Shown here in pieces: positions 1 through 9,123 of a DNA stretch of 64,000 bases (position 1 is its first letter; each line of letters starts with the position of its first letter). The stretch lies in contig NZ_PRDM01000001.1 in the NCBI RefSeq assembly GCF_015182285.1, forward strand, positions 558,001 through 622,000, in the 5' to 3' direction. The notes beneath the pieces were generated by a model, which had not been told where the DNA came from, did no database searches, and saw only the letters and a program-made list of their open reading frames with translations. The translations under genes were made by a program, and so were the position numbers. Origin of the DNA: Flavobacterium hungaricum (GTDB lineage Bacteria > Bacteroidota > Bacteroidia > Flavobacteriales > Flavobacteriaceae).

Positions 1-196
1 TGTCGACAGCAATTTCAATTTTGATATTACGGTTTAAAATAACCTCTTTTTCATTTTGATAATTTTTCGGAACGTCTATTTTAGTGTCTTTTGCGTCCCA
101 GTCGTAATTTTTAAAACTATAATCTTGACCAAAAAAGACAGTCGAGCACAGTAATGCTATAAAAGTTAAAATACTTTTGAGTAAGTGTTTTTTCAT
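1..196 (-). CDS. Exported protein, N-terminal part only (runs off the left edge)
   Basis: Only the first 65 codons are present, reading leftward from an ATG at 196. They encode a typical Sec signal peptide (MKKHLLKSILTFIALL followed by a polar FFGQ cleavage region) and then a charged stretch with NYDWDAKDTKID. The ATG overlaps the TAA of the upstream gene by one base, so the two are translationally linked. The upstream neighbour is a DUF3857/transglutaminase-type protein. I suspect this one is a relative of the same family, but the visible part is too short to show it. Confidence 0.7.
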   Translation of the reverse strand, partial: MKKHLLKSILTFIALLCSTVFFGQDYSFKNYDWDAKDTKIDVPKNYQNEKEVILNRNIKIEIAVD

Positions 197-2139
197 TATT
201 TTTCTAATAAAATTATAGTTTCGTTATAGTTGGATTTCAGTTTTTTAATGGTTTCATTCCAAGGCTCAAAATCGTTTGGATTCAGCATCATCTTTTTTAA
301 TGTTATATTGGCTGTGAGCTGTAAATTACTGCCTTTCAATTCGTATGAAAAATTAATTTTTAAATAATCATTTTCTAAATCAAAGTTTTTAGGAAGGTAT
401 TTAACCGAATAGCCAGCAGGAATTTTTAAAGAATATACGGTATTGAACTGCGTTAAATATTCAAATTCATATTGCGCGACACGATCTTTTTCCATCAACG
501 CTTTTTCCAGAATTTTGTCTAAAAACAAATTCAGATAAATTTCTTTATCAACCTTAACCAGATAATTATCAAGTTCAAAAGTATAGTCTACGCTGTACGG
601 AAGCTCCTTATCGCCAAGATTTTCTTCTTTAAAATCTTTAAGAGTAAATTTGTTATTTCCTTTTATAACCAGCGATCTTATCATATCCATACGCGCTTTG
701 TTGGCTGCATCGCCAATCTGCATCAAAGTATGGCTTCTGTTATAACCGTAACGATCTACTCTTGCAGTTCCTAATAATTTTGATCCAGAAACAATCAATT
801 GTATGTTCTCGTCGATCTTATTTTGAACGGCAGGAACAGTAGGAACAGGAAAAATTTTATATTGATCGTTTTCACTAAAGAGTACTTCTTTGCCTTGAAT
901 AAAAGCAGTTGGGATTCCGTATCGGGTTTCTTTATCAGTTCCGTCCAGAAAAATATATTCCCCGTCTTTTTTAAAAATGGCAATCATGTGATTGTCAACA
1001 GACGGTGTCGCCAGATCTTTGTAAGAATACGGAATAGAGCGTGTGCCAATCCAGGCAACAGTGACATTTTTTACGCCCGCATATTGCGCCATACAAGAAA
1101 TGATACTCGACATGTCTTTACAGTCTCCGAATTTTCTATGAAAAACCAGACTAGCTTCTCGCGGAATAAATCCTTCGTAACCATTTTCAAAAGCAATGTA
1201 TTTAATGTTTGCTTTTACCCAATAAAAAATACTTTTAACTTTCTCCTCGTCTGTAGTTTTATCTTTAGTGATTTCAAGCGTTAAAGCTTTCAAATCGGCA
1301 TCCTCGGTTTTGTTTAGATCTTTGACAAATTTTCTATAATAATTATACAATTCAGCTACATCTCCTAAAACAGGCGTTGTTTTATTGTTTATCGTATATT
1401 CTTTAATATAAAAATCGATGTGCGGTACCTGATACAAATATCCTGGTGTATTTTGTTCAAACTTAATAGGTTTTATATCTGCCGATTCCCATCGATGAAC
1501 CCATTTGCCTTTTTTTTCTGTTTTAGAATAGGAAATGGTTTTGTTTGGATCATTAAAGATTTTATAATCTATTACAATGTTTTTATCTGTTTTTACTTCT
1601 AAAACACTCGATTGTACCGGCATGTAACTGCCAAATATAAACTTGTGCAAAAGATGCGGATCTATAAATTGTGTCTGGTAATTGTACACCTTTTTAGCAC
1701 CTGGTTCCATATTCGGAAAAACCAGCTGACGCTCTTTTACATCATTATAAAAAATAGAACTTTGCTGCGACTGCTTCTCTAAAGATTGTGTAACCTTTAT
1801 CTTTTTGTCTTTTCCATTTTCGTTTACAACCGTGTAAGCATCATAATTTTTTAATTGAACCAGATCTGAATAAGAAAATGATTCTTTGTTATTAATGATG
1901 CCGTTCTGGCTTAAAATCATCGATTCAAAATGATTGTCCTGAATGATTTTTAAGCCGCTGCTTTCAATAGAAATATCATAAGATTCGGTATTGGCTACAA
2001 TAATTTCGTTATAATCCGGATACAGGTTTTTAATGTCTGCAAAGGATTTTTGTGCTATTGCCGCAACAGTACTTAAAACAAAAAACACTAAGCAGCCAAC
2101 AGTTTTATTTGCTAATGCCGACCAATTCATCAGAATCAT
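196..2139 (-). CDS. DUF3857 / transglutaminase-like exported protein
   Basis: A 647-residue secreted protein with a signal peptide ending near AIAQ (residue 30). Residues about 40-250 look like the all-beta DUF3857 region and about 285-410 like a transglutaminase/papain-fold core. The catalytic residues appear intact: Cys340 in FGDCKDMSS, His384 in VDNHMIAIF, and an Asp at 399 or 402 in FLDGTDK. Members of this pairing are common in Bacteroidota and their substrates are mostly unknown. The start overlaps the end of the upstream MORN gene by 35 bases (26 if the ATG at 2130 is used, which also gives a good signal peptide). The stop overlaps the next start, so this looks like a tightly packed operon. 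The family assignment is firm; the function is not known. Confidence 0.85.
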   Translation of the reverse strand: MILMNWSALANKTVGCLVFFVLSTVAAIAQKSFADIKNLYPDYNEIIVANTESYDISIESSGLKIIQDNHFESMILSQNGIINNKESFSYSDLVQLKNYDAYTVVNENGKDKKIKVTQSLEKQSQQSSIFYNDVKERQLVFPNMEPGAKKVYNYQTQFIDPHLLHKFIFGSYMPVQSSVLEVKTDKNIVIDYKIFNDPNKTISYSKTEKKGKWVHRWESADIKPIKFEQNTPGYLYQVPHIDFYIKEYTINNKTTPVLGDVAELYNYYRKFVKDLNKTEDADLKALTLEITKDKTTDEEKVKSIFYWVKANIKYIAFENGYEGFIPREASLVFHRKFGDCKDMSSIISCMAQYAGVKNVTVAWIGTRSIPYSYKDLATPSVDNHMIAIFKKDGEYIFLDGTDKETRYGIPTAFIQGKEVLFSENDQYKIFPVPTVPAVQNKIDENIQLIVSGSKLLGTARVDRYGYNRSHTLMQIGDAANKARMDMIRSLVIKGNNKFTLKDFKEENLGDKELPYSVDYTFELDNYLVKVDKEIYLNLFLDKILEKALMEKDRVAQYEFEYLTQFNTVYSLKIPAGYSVKYLPKNFDLENDYLKINFSYELKGSNLQLTANITLKKMMLNPNDFEPWNETIKKLKSNYNETIILLEK

Positions 2140-5100
2140 ATTTTTTGGTTGCTATAAGTTTTCCAGCGTTGTAAAGTAAACTATCGCCGTGTAATTCGTC
2201 TTTTTTAATTGTAATGCTCGCCCAAAGCTGACCGTCTTCTTTAAAATATTCTTGTTTACCATCGTATTCGTTGTTTACAAAATGTTCTTTTTTGTAAACT
2301 TTTCCGTTAGCATAATATTCGATACGGTCTCCGTCCAGTACATCATCTTTATAAGAAGACTCATAATCAGGTTTTCCTTCAGCATTATTAATGACAAATT
2401 TACCCTGTAAGTTTCCTTTATTGATCGTAAACTGAATAGCAGTTTTACCGTTTGGATACTGAGATGCAATTGCAGCTGTCTGGTTTTCGATTACAACTTT
2501 CTCGTTCAATTCTCCCGTTTTATTTTTTCTGATGTAGAATTTAGGAGCGTCATTTTCATAATTAACAATTAAAATTGGCTCGCCTTTTTGGTTGTAATAA
2601 GTAGTGTTTCCGTTATGAAGATCGTTTTGATACTCACCTTCAGACATTTTAGATTTATTATTGTAATAACGAATCGATTTACCATTTTCTGAACCAAAAG
2701 CGTATTCTAAAGTAAGTCTTAGATTTCCAACATAATCATAGTATTTGTTAAGACCGTTAAGGCTTCCGTTGTAGTAATTACTTTCAACTAAAATTGAACC
2801 AGTCGGACTGAATTTTTTGTATGCATTTTGAAGGACACCGCTTTTATATTCACTTTCCAACATTTTAGTTTTGTTCTTGTCAAGAATAATTTGTTTACCA
2901 TCTAATAAACCATTTTTATAGTTATTATTTTTGGTATACAATCCACCGCCATAGGTTATGCTAAAAGCTCCGTTCTTGTTTTTAAAATCAATGTCATTTT
3001 CTAATTTCTCCGTAACACTAAACGATTTTAATGTAGTTGGAACATTCTCAATATAAGATTCAATTCGTAAAATTTTTCCGTCTTGTCTGTATGTTATTTT
3101 ATTGTTACTGAGTTCGTTATTGGTTAAATAACCTTCTGTATTCAGCGCTCCGTCAGAATAATACGTTTTAAAAGGACCGTTTTGATCTCCATTTTCGTAA
3201 TTGTAAACCTGGCTTAGTTTGTTGTCTGTGTATACTTCGTACAAACCATTTAAAAGGTCGTTGCTTTCGTAATTAATGCTCGAAATTGTTCCGTTTGATT
3301 TGTAATTGGTAACAATACCATTTGTTTTACCGTTCGTGTAAGATTCTTTAAGGCGCAAAATTCCAGAATCGTACAAATAAGTCCATTCTCCTGTTTTTTT
3401 GCCTTTTACAAAATCACCTTTAATTTTTTCGCTTCCGTCAAAATTCTTTACCTCAAAACCTTTTTTGTTCAGACTGATTTCAGAACCTTTCGGATTAGCT
3501 ACGGTAAACTGAAGAGCAGATTTTAACTCGCCTCCTTTGTATTTTTCTACAAAATACTTATTGCCGTCGTTGTCAAAGCAGTCATAGCTTTCCATTTCCT
3601 CTTTGTCATTGTAATAAGTTTCATATTTTTTCTTGCCGTTTTCAGCATAGTCCACCATTTTTACAATTTTCCCAGCGTTATAAATATTTTCTCTTTTTAA
3701 AGTTTTGTTCGGATAATAAGATTTATAAGTGCCTTCTATTAAACCATTTTTGTAAACAGTCTCCGATTTTATGGTTTTTCCATCATAATATTCTACATAA
3801 TTACCTTCAATTTTGTCGTTTACACATACATAATTTTCGGTGATATCTCCAGCTTCGTTATAACGGATAAATTTTCCGTTAAGTTTATCCTCTGTATAAT
3901 CAATTTCCGTTTTCTTATTTCCAGCTTCATGCAGACAAATTAATGTTCCGTTTCTTTTTCCGTTTACAAAATTCACCTCACATTGTTTACCGCCATTAGG
4001 ATAATAAGAAGTACTAATACCGTCTAGAACATCATCTTTGTAATTTTCTGTCATCGAGATATTACCGTTTGTATAGTAAGCGTTACGAGTTCCGTTGGCT
4101 TTTCCGTTTACAAAATATTTCTCATCGGCAAGTTCCCCTTTGTCGTTAAAATACTTCTGGCTTCCGTCCAAGAATCCTTTTTTAAAGTTTAAGTCTCCTT
4201 TCAGATTCCCGAAATTATCCAGATATTTACATCTTCCTTCAAATTCGCCGTCTATTTGTTTTCCTATAATGTATGGTCTTTCCTGATCAATAGAAACGAC
4301 TACTTCTTCTACAGTACCAAACATGTCTAGTTTTCTTTTTCCGAAAGCAGACCAAAAATCTTTTTTAAGATAATCCGTTACAAATGAGATTATTTTTTTC
4401 TTTTGTTTGGTCAATTCTTTACCAAGCTGTTCTTCCATAGAAATAAGGCTGTAATAGGAATAAGCTTCAAGCTGGTTCTTTTCTACCATTTGTTTTACCC
4501 ACGGCAGGTAAGTGTTTTCAAAGAAACCATCGCCCATTTTATGTTCTAAGCTGTATTCTGCAATTGCCTGAATTTGTCTTGTAATTTTATCGTCGATGCT
4601 TGATTTTATTTTGTAAACCTTTTTTAAAGGAAGCTGATTTCTTAAAATAGTTTCGATTTCTTCAAAATTATCTCCAGATTTAGAGAAAACGAATTTATTT
4701 TCGCCCAAATAATTTTGTCCGTAGTTCGCATTTAAAGCCACAATAGCCTTGGTTGCATAAGGTCCTGTCGGAGCCAGAACAAGATAACTCATAAGAGCCA
4801 GTGTTCCCTCTGTGATTTTTCCGTTTTCAAAAGCGCTGATTCCTAATAAATAATGAGAAGAAGCATGATTCGGATTATTGGTAATGATGTTTTTCAGGAT
4901 GTCAATTCCCTTTTGTGTTTCGCCTTTTCTGATGTAAAGAAGCGCAAAATTATATTGATAAGGAGAATAGTTGGACATGTATTTTTCGCCCTCTTTAAAA
5001 ATCTTTTCTGAGGCTTCGTATTCTTTTTCATCACTTAAAAAGATACCGTAAATTTGAAAAAGCTCCGGATTTTCCGTCATTTTTCCTTTTGAATGCAAAT

Positions 5101-5359
5101 CTTCCAAGAAAGCTCTCAGTTCTGTTTTCTTTTCCTGAGCACTCAGCGTAAGTGCTATTTCGTATTGTGTAGTAAGATATTTTGGATCAATTTTACTGAT
5201 TCTCTGATATTCTTTTAAGGCTTCGTCGTATTTTTTTTCATTATGAAGACGAATTCCTTTTCTAATAATTGAGTCATTGTTGTAGACAAAAGCGTAGTCA
5301 GTTTGTGAATAGTTTTTTGAAAATGAAACTAATAAAAACAGCAGTAAAATTTTTTTCAT
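2105..5359 (-). CDS. TPR plus MORN-variant repeat exported protein
   Basis: A 1084-residue protein with a signal peptide ending at NYSQ (about residue 19). Residues about 25-215 are TPR-like helices (KKYDEALKEYQRISKIDP, NPNHASSHYLLGISAFENG). From about 370 to the C-terminus it is almost entirely MORN-variant repeats of roughly 20-24 residues, recognisable by recurring YYxNGxxxxExxYxxGxxxGxxxxYY. Such repeats occur in the YwqK family and form long beta-strand arrays that often act as scaffolds. The TPR part suggests protein-protein contacts in the periplasm. It is the first gene of an overlapping group with the transglutaminase-like gene. I know of no established function for this architecture. 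Confidence 0.85.
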   Translation of the reverse strand: MKKILLLFLLVSFSKNYSQTDYAFVYNNDSIIRKGIRLHNEKKYDEALKEYQRISKIDPKYLTTQYEIALTLSAQEKKTELRAFLEDLHSKGKMTENPELFQIYGIFLSDEKEYEASEKIFKEGEKYMSNYSPYQYNFALLYIRKGETQKGIDILKNIITNNPNHASSHYLLGISAFENGKITEGTLALMSYLVLAPTGPYATKAIVALNANYGQNYLGENKFVFSKSGDNFEEIETILRNQLPLKKVYKIKSSIDDKITRQIQAIAEYSLEHKMGDGFFENTYLPWVKQMVEKNQLEAYSYYSLISMEEQLGKELTKQKKKIISFVTDYLKKDFWSAFGKRKLDMFGTVEEVVVSIDQERPYIIGKQIDGEFEGRCKYLDNFGNLKGDLNFKKGFLDGSQKYFNDKGELADEKYFVNGKANGTRNAYYTNGNISMTENYKDDVLDGISTSYYPNGGKQCEVNFVNGKRNGTLICLHEAGNKKTEIDYTEDKLNGKFIRYNEAGDITENYVCVNDKIEGNYVEYYDGKTIKSETVYKNGLIEGTYKSYYPNKTLKRENIYNAGKIVKMVDYAENGKKKYETYYNDKEEMESYDCFDNDGNKYFVEKYKGGELKSALQFTVANPKGSEISLNKKGFEVKNFDGSEKIKGDFVKGKKTGEWTYLYDSGILRLKESYTNGKTNGIVTNYKSNGTISSINYESNDLLNGLYEVYTDNKLSQVYNYENGDQNGPFKTYYSDGALNTEGYLTNNELSNNKITYRQDGKILRIESYIENVPTTLKSFSVTEKLENDIDFKNKNGAFSITYGGGLYTKNNNYKNGLLDGKQIILDKNKTKMLESEYKSGVLQNAYKKFSPTGSILVESNYYNGSLNGLNKYYDYVGNLRLTLEYAFGSENGKSIRYYNNKSKMSEGEYQNDLHNGNTTYYNQKGEPILIVNYENDAPKFYIRKNKTGELNEKVVIENQTAAIASQYPNGKTAIQFTINKGNLQGKFVINNAEGKPDYESSYKDDVLDGDRIEYYANGKVYKKEHFVNNEYDGKQEYFKEDGQLWASITIKKDELHGDSLLYNAGKLIATKKYDSDELVGISK

Positions 5360-5556
5360 TGCAGAGGTTTAGGTTTTTCCAAATATAGAAATTTTCACTA
5401 AATCTCGAGTGGTTATAGGTATTTCTTTATTAAATATTTTTAAAAAAGTTACATAATTATCATTAAAAGTATTAAAATTACAATGTTTTTAATATTAATT
5501 TCAGATATTTTTTACGTAACTTTCTGTTTGTTAATAAGTTGTGTTGCTGTTAAATG

Positions 5557-5991
5557 TTATTCTATATCTTTAATGAACTCATCGTATTCTAAATAAAACA
5601 TTTCCAGTGCATGCATTTTTTCATTAAAAAAATCGAAAATTGCATCCCAGTTATTGCGGTTGCTAAAACCTACACCTTCTTTTTCGACCCAGATTCTGCT
5701 TATCGTTTTACCGCTTTCTAAAGTATAATTTTTTTCAAAAACCAGATCTTTAATAAATTCTTCTTCCAAAATGCCTTTTAAAGCTTCCAGCTTCTCAAAA
5801 TAAGCAATACGTTTTTCTTCGCTTCTTTGCTCGATATCAATCAAAACCTGAGCTTTTTTATTATCAACAAAAAACTTAAAAGAAAAATCTTTTATTTTGG
5901 TATCGTACAGCACCCATTTGCGCGGATATTTTTCTGCAAACGCTACCCAAAATTCTCTCTTAATTCGTTGTGATTCTTCTCTACTGTACAT
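5557..5991 (-). CDS. DUF4268 domain-containing protein
   Basis: A 144-residue soluble protein rich in charged and aromatic residues (REFWVAFAEKYPRKWVLYDTKIKDF, later NRNNWDAIFDFF). It matches the DUF4268 family, a small domain that also occurs at the C-terminus of some nuclease and restriction-associated proteins in other bacteria. Here it stands alone with no nuclease neighbour, which is usual in flavobacteria. There is no signal peptide or membrane segment. It is a single gene, divergent from the NUDIX gene. The function is unknown. Confidence 0.8.
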   Translation of the reverse strand: MYSREESQRIKREFWVAFAEKYPRKWVLYDTKIKDFSFKFFVDNKKAQVLIDIEQRSEEKRIAYFEKLEALKGILEEEFIKDLVFEKNYTLESGKTISRIWVEKEGVGFSNRNNWDAIFDFFNEKMHALEMFYLEYDEFIKDIE

Positions 5992-6084
5992 TTTTTAAGG
6001 CTTTAATAGCAGAAAACTTGCGGTACTGCGTTTTCTGAAGTATATTTATGTTTTAATTTAAAAATACAAAAATAAGCTTTGATT

Positions 6085-6741
6085 ATGAATTTTCAAGACT
6101 TTTTAAAATATGTTCCTGATATAATTCCTGCAGCATTGCCAGCCATTAGTTCTCATTTAAAAATGGCGCCAAAAGAACGTATAGAGGGCTTGAAAAATCT
6201 TGATACAGCAGCTCTAAATGCCAGAATGGCGGGAGTCATGATGTTATTTTATCCTAAAGAAGAGCAGACACATTTGGTTTTAATAGTCAGAAACTCTTAT
6301 GAAGGAGTGCATTCGGCTCAGATTGCTTTTCCGGGAGGGAAATTTGAAAATGAGGATTTTAATCTCGAAAATACCGCACTCAGAGAAACTCAGGAAGAAA
6401 TCGGAATTGACCGTGAAAAAATAGAAGTGATCAGACATTTTACACCAATGTACATTCCGCCGAGTAATTTTTTAGTGCATCCATTTTTAGGTATTGCAAA
6501 AGAAGAACTTGCTTTTTATCCCGACATAAGAGAAGTAGCGTCTATTATAGAATTGCCTTTGTCGGTTTTTTTGAACGATGAAATTATTATCGAAGCCAGA
6601 TTATCAACGTCTTATGGAGCAAATATTCTCGTACCGGCTTTTAATATTCAAAACCATATTGTTTGGGGTGCAACAGCAATGATTTTGAGTGAATTGCGCG
6701 ACGTCTTGAAATTGGTTTTGGATGAAAAACGTAATGACTAA
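6085..6741 (+). CDS. NUDIX hydrolase, CoA pyrophosphatase type
   Basis: A 218-residue NUDIX protein. The segment AQIAFPGGKFENED followed by TALRETQEEIGI carries both the NUDIX box and the UPF0035 motif of NudL-type enzymes, which split CoA and its derivatives into phosphopantetheine and 3',5'-ADP. Upstream of the box, LVLIVRNSYEGVHSAQ fits the family's second signature. I place the start at the ATG at 6085; the in-frame TTG six bases upstream has no advantage. It stands alone between divergent and co-oriented neighbours. The substrate is inferred from the family motif only. Confidence 0.88.
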   Translation: MNFQDFLKYVPDIIPAALPAISSHLKMAPKERIEGLKNLDTAALNARMAGVMMLFYPKEEQTHLVLIVRNSYEGVHSAQIAFPGGKFENEDFNLENTALRETQEEIGIDREKIEVIRHFTPMYIPPSNFLVHPFLGIAKEELAFYPDIREVASIIELPLSVFLNDEIIIEARLSTSYGANILVPAFNIQNHIVWGATAMILSELRDVLKLVLDEKRND

Positions 6742-6796
6742 AAAATTAACAATTTAATATTCTTTTTGATAACAGTTAGTTAAGGTAATTGTTTTA

Positions 6797-6830
6797 TTGT
6801 ATGGGTAAAAGAATAATTTTTGTATGTTTG
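6797..6830 (+). promoter_or_regulatory. Candidate flavobacterial promoter of the PlsC-like gene
   Basis: A TTG at 6797-6799 and a TATGTTTG box at 6823-6830 are separated by 23 bases. This fits the Bacteroidota vegetative promoter pattern (TTG around -33, TAnnTTTG around -7). It lies 31 bases before the ATG of the acyltransferase gene. Confidence 0.6.
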
Positions 6831-6861
6831 CGAACTCACAAAAAAATAAGATTTAGTAGTT

Positions 6862-7671
6862 ATGGGATTGTTTAAACGAAATCCTTTCGGTCATATATTA
6901 TTCATCAAAAAATGGTTAATCCGTATTTTGGGGGCAATGACACATAGAAGATATCGAGGTTTTAATGAATTACAGATTGAAGGATCTGAAATTATTAAGA
7001 CACTGCCCGATACTAATGTTTTGTTTATATCCAATCATCAGACTTATTTTGCCGATGTTGTAGCGATGTTTCATGTCTTTAACGCAAGTTTATCGGGACG
7101 TCAAGATACTATTAAGAACATTGGTTATTTGTGGCAGCCCAAAATGAATATCTATTATGTTGCCGCCAAAGAAACGATGCAGGCGGGCTTACTGCCGAGA
7201 ATTCTAGCTTATGTGGGAGCTATTACAGTAGAAAGAACCTGGCGTGCAAAAGGGGTAGATGTGACCGAAAAACGAGATGTAAACCCAAATGATACCGAAA
7301 ACATTAGAATTGCGCTTAAAGACGGCTGGGTAATTACTTTTCCGCAGGGAACTACAAAGTCATTTAAACCAGTCCGTAAAGGAACTGCACACATTATCAA
7401 ACAGCATAAACCAATCGTAATTCCGATTGTTATCGACGGTTTCCGCCGCTCTTTTGACAAAAAAGGACTTCGAATGAAAAAGAAAAATATTCTTCAGTCT
7501 TTCATTATCAAAGAACCTCTAGAGATTGATTATGAAAACGATACCATCGAAGAAATCGTAGAAAAAGTAGAATACGCTATCGAACAGCACCCTTCATTTT
7601 TAAAAGTAATTCCAGCAGAAGAAATTAAAGTTCAAGAAGAACTAAACAAATTGCGACGTTGGGATTATTAG
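6862..7671 (+). CDS. 1-acyl-glycerol-3-phosphate acyltransferase-like protein (PlsC family)
   Basis: A 269-residue PlsC/AGPAT-fold protein, predicted to transfer acyl groups in phospholipid or ornithine-lipid synthesis at the inner membrane. Motif I reads SNHQTYFAD (about residues 57-65), motif II GAITVERTWR and motif III FPQGTTKSFKPVRKG. Two things differ from the textbook family: His and Asp in motif I are five residues apart rather than four, and the usual FPEGT is FPQGT. Both also occur in my recollection of other flavobacterial members, so they look like lineage traits rather than decay. A good promoter precedes it and it appears to be monocistronic. The acyl acceptor is uncertain. Confidence 0.8.
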   Translation: MGLFKRNPFGHILFIKKWLIRILGAMTHRRYRGFNELQIEGSEIIKTLPDTNVLFISNHQTYFADVVAMFHVFNASLSGRQDTIKNIGYLWQPKMNIYYVAAKETMQAGLLPRILAYVGAITVERTWRAKGVDVTEKRDVNPNDTENIRIALKDGWVITFPQGTTKSFKPVRKGTAHIIKQHKPIVIPIVIDGFRRSFDKKGLRMKKKNILQSFIIKEPLEIDYENDTIEEIVEKVEYAIEQHPSFLKVIPAEEIKVQEELNKLRRWDY

Positions 7672-7683
7672 GATTTTTGTTTT

Positions 7684-7781
7684 GAAGTTTTAGGTTTGAG
7701 GTTTCAAGTTTCAAGTTTCAGGTTTGAAGTTTCAAGTTTCAGGTTTCAAGTTTGAGGTTTCAAGTTTGAAGTTTCAAGTTG
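7684..7781. repeat. Heptanucleotide tandem repeat, 14 units of (G/C/T)ARGTTT
   Basis: An unbroken seven-base period runs through 98 bases, with units such as CAAGTTT, GAAGTTT, CAGGTTT and GAGGTTT. It lies between the stop of the PlsC-like gene and the convergent membrane-protein gene. Just after it, at 7800-7820, is a second short array of the 8-mer CCTTAGTA (two and a half units). No coding potential is seen. Confidence 0.9.
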
Positions 7782-7838
7782 AAATCTAAAATCTCAGAAC
7801 CTTAGTACCTTAGTACCTTACCATCTCAGCACCTTCTC

Positions 7839-8471
7839 TTAAAAATCTATCTTCTTCAATTCCTTGTAATTCGCATATAATCTTCTTAAAAGTGTTCCGT
7901 AAATCAATCTATAGAAGCACCAGAATAAGCCGAAGAATCCGGCAATCATAAGAAAAAGAATTCCGATTGTAGCAAGCATTGCTTTTCCGTCTGCGGCTAG
8001 TTTATCTCTTAAAAATTCCATATCGGGATTGTAAAGAAAAACGATAAAGAAAGTAAAAATAGATACGATTACAATCATTCCTAAATTATACCAAACATAA
8101 TACTGCACTGTTTTTCTGGTTCGTAAAATTGCACTCATTAATAATTTGGTCGAAACAGTAGCCGAAATTGTTCTATAATTTTTGTAAAAGAGTACAACAA
8201 AAATAAGCACAACAACGTAATTAAAATACGTAAGTATATTAAGCGCGGTTACTATTCCGGGATGATTCGCTTTTCTCGTAACTTCATCTGTGTTCAGGAA
8301 TAGGTTAGAAAAAGTCGAAAGTGAAATCTCCAAAATGCTTATAATCAAAATCCATTTTACAATAGACGATGATTTTTTGTGAATCATTATGTAAATCTCT
8401 TTTTCAGAAATCTGTACAAAAGAATCTGAGTTCTTTTTCCAGTCTTTTTTTAATAAATCCAGTTCTTTCAT
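7839..8471 (-). CDS. Four-helix membrane protein paired with an ECF sigma factor
   Basis: A 210-residue protein with a charged N-terminus (MKELDLLKKDWKK) and about four transmembrane helices (VKWILIISILEISL; LTYFNYVVVLIFVVLFY; YNLGMIVIVSIFTFFIVFLY; MLATIGILFLMIAGFFGLFWCFY). It starts nine bases after the stop of the sigma-factor gene, so the two are surely co-transcribed. The pairing suggests it could sequester or sense for the sigma factor, but it lacks a recognisable anti-sigma domain. Homologues are often poorly annotated. The function is unknown. Confidence 0.75.
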   Translation of the reverse strand: MKELDLLKKDWKKNSDSFVQISEKEIYIMIHKKSSSIVKWILIISILEISLSTFSNLFLNTDEVTRKANHPGIVTALNILTYFNYVVVLIFVVLFYKNYRTISATVSTKLLMSAILRTRKTVQYYVWYNLGMIVIVSIFTFFIVFLYNPDMEFLRDKLAADGKAMLATIGILFLMIAGFFGLFWCFYRLIYGTLLRRLYANYKELKKIDF

Positions 8472-8480
8472 AAATATCGT

Positions 8481-8975
8481 TTAGGGATTTAATATTTTTT
8501 TAAGTTTCCCTTTAATTCTGTTCATTTTCACGCGGGCATTTACCTCGCTGATTCCTAGTGTTTCGGCTATTTCCTGATAATCTTTATCTTCAAGATACAT
8601 AAAGACCAACGCTTTTTCAATATCATTTAATTGATAAACCGCTTTGTACATCAATTTAATTTGTTCTTCCTCTTCATAATTATAATCAACATCTTTTACA
8701 AAATACTGGTGGCTTTCATAATCTACGGTAGATATGGTTCTTTTGGTTTTGCGGTATAATGTTATTGCAGTATTTAAAGCGACACGATAGGTCCAGGTAG
8801 AAAACTTACTGTCTCCTCTAAATTTGGGATACGCTTTCCAGAGCTGTATAGTAATTTCTTGAAAAAGGTCTTTATGAGCATCTTCGCCAGCAGTATACAA
8901 CCTACAAATCTTGTGGATTATATTCTGATTTGCCTGCAGCTGCGCAACAAATGACTGTTCTAGATTTTCGCTCAT
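8481..8975 (-). CDS. ECF-type RNA polymerase sigma factor
   Basis: A sigma-70 family protein of 164 residues. Region 2 is visible in HKDLFQEITIQLWKAYPKFRGDSKFSTWTYR and region 4 in LEDKDYQEIAETLGISEVNARVKMNRIKGKLKK. I choose the ATG at 8975 over the one at 9017 because a TATTTTTG box on the minus strand at 9022-9015 would put the transcription start inside the longer reading. It is followed by a membrane protein and is divergent from the plug-less SusC-like gene, whose transcription it might control, though nothing in the sequence proves this. Confidence 0.88.
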   Translation of the reverse strand: MSENLEQSFVAQLQANQNIIHKICRLYTAGEDAHKDLFQEITIQLWKAYPKFRGDSKFSTWTYRVALNTAITLYRKTKRTISTVDYESHQYFVKDVDYNYEEEEQIKLMYKAVYQLNDIEKALVFMYLEDKDYQEIAETLGISEVNARVKMNRIKGKLKKILNP

Positions 8976-9123
8976 ATTTTGTATTAGTAGCGCCGTGATG
9001 CGTTTTGTTACATTCAAAAATAAAAAAAAATAAAATATCCTTTCTTTATTAGTTTTCTGAATAATTTTAATTTTCTTTCCAACCTTTTAACAAAAATAAT
9101 TCTCTATAAAGAAAACGCCTCCT

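Noticed and set aside
799..1284. Plus-strand open frame of 161 codons inside the transglutaminase-like gene
   Set aside because: Antisense shadow of a well-supported gene; its composition is unlike a real protein and it has no initiation context.
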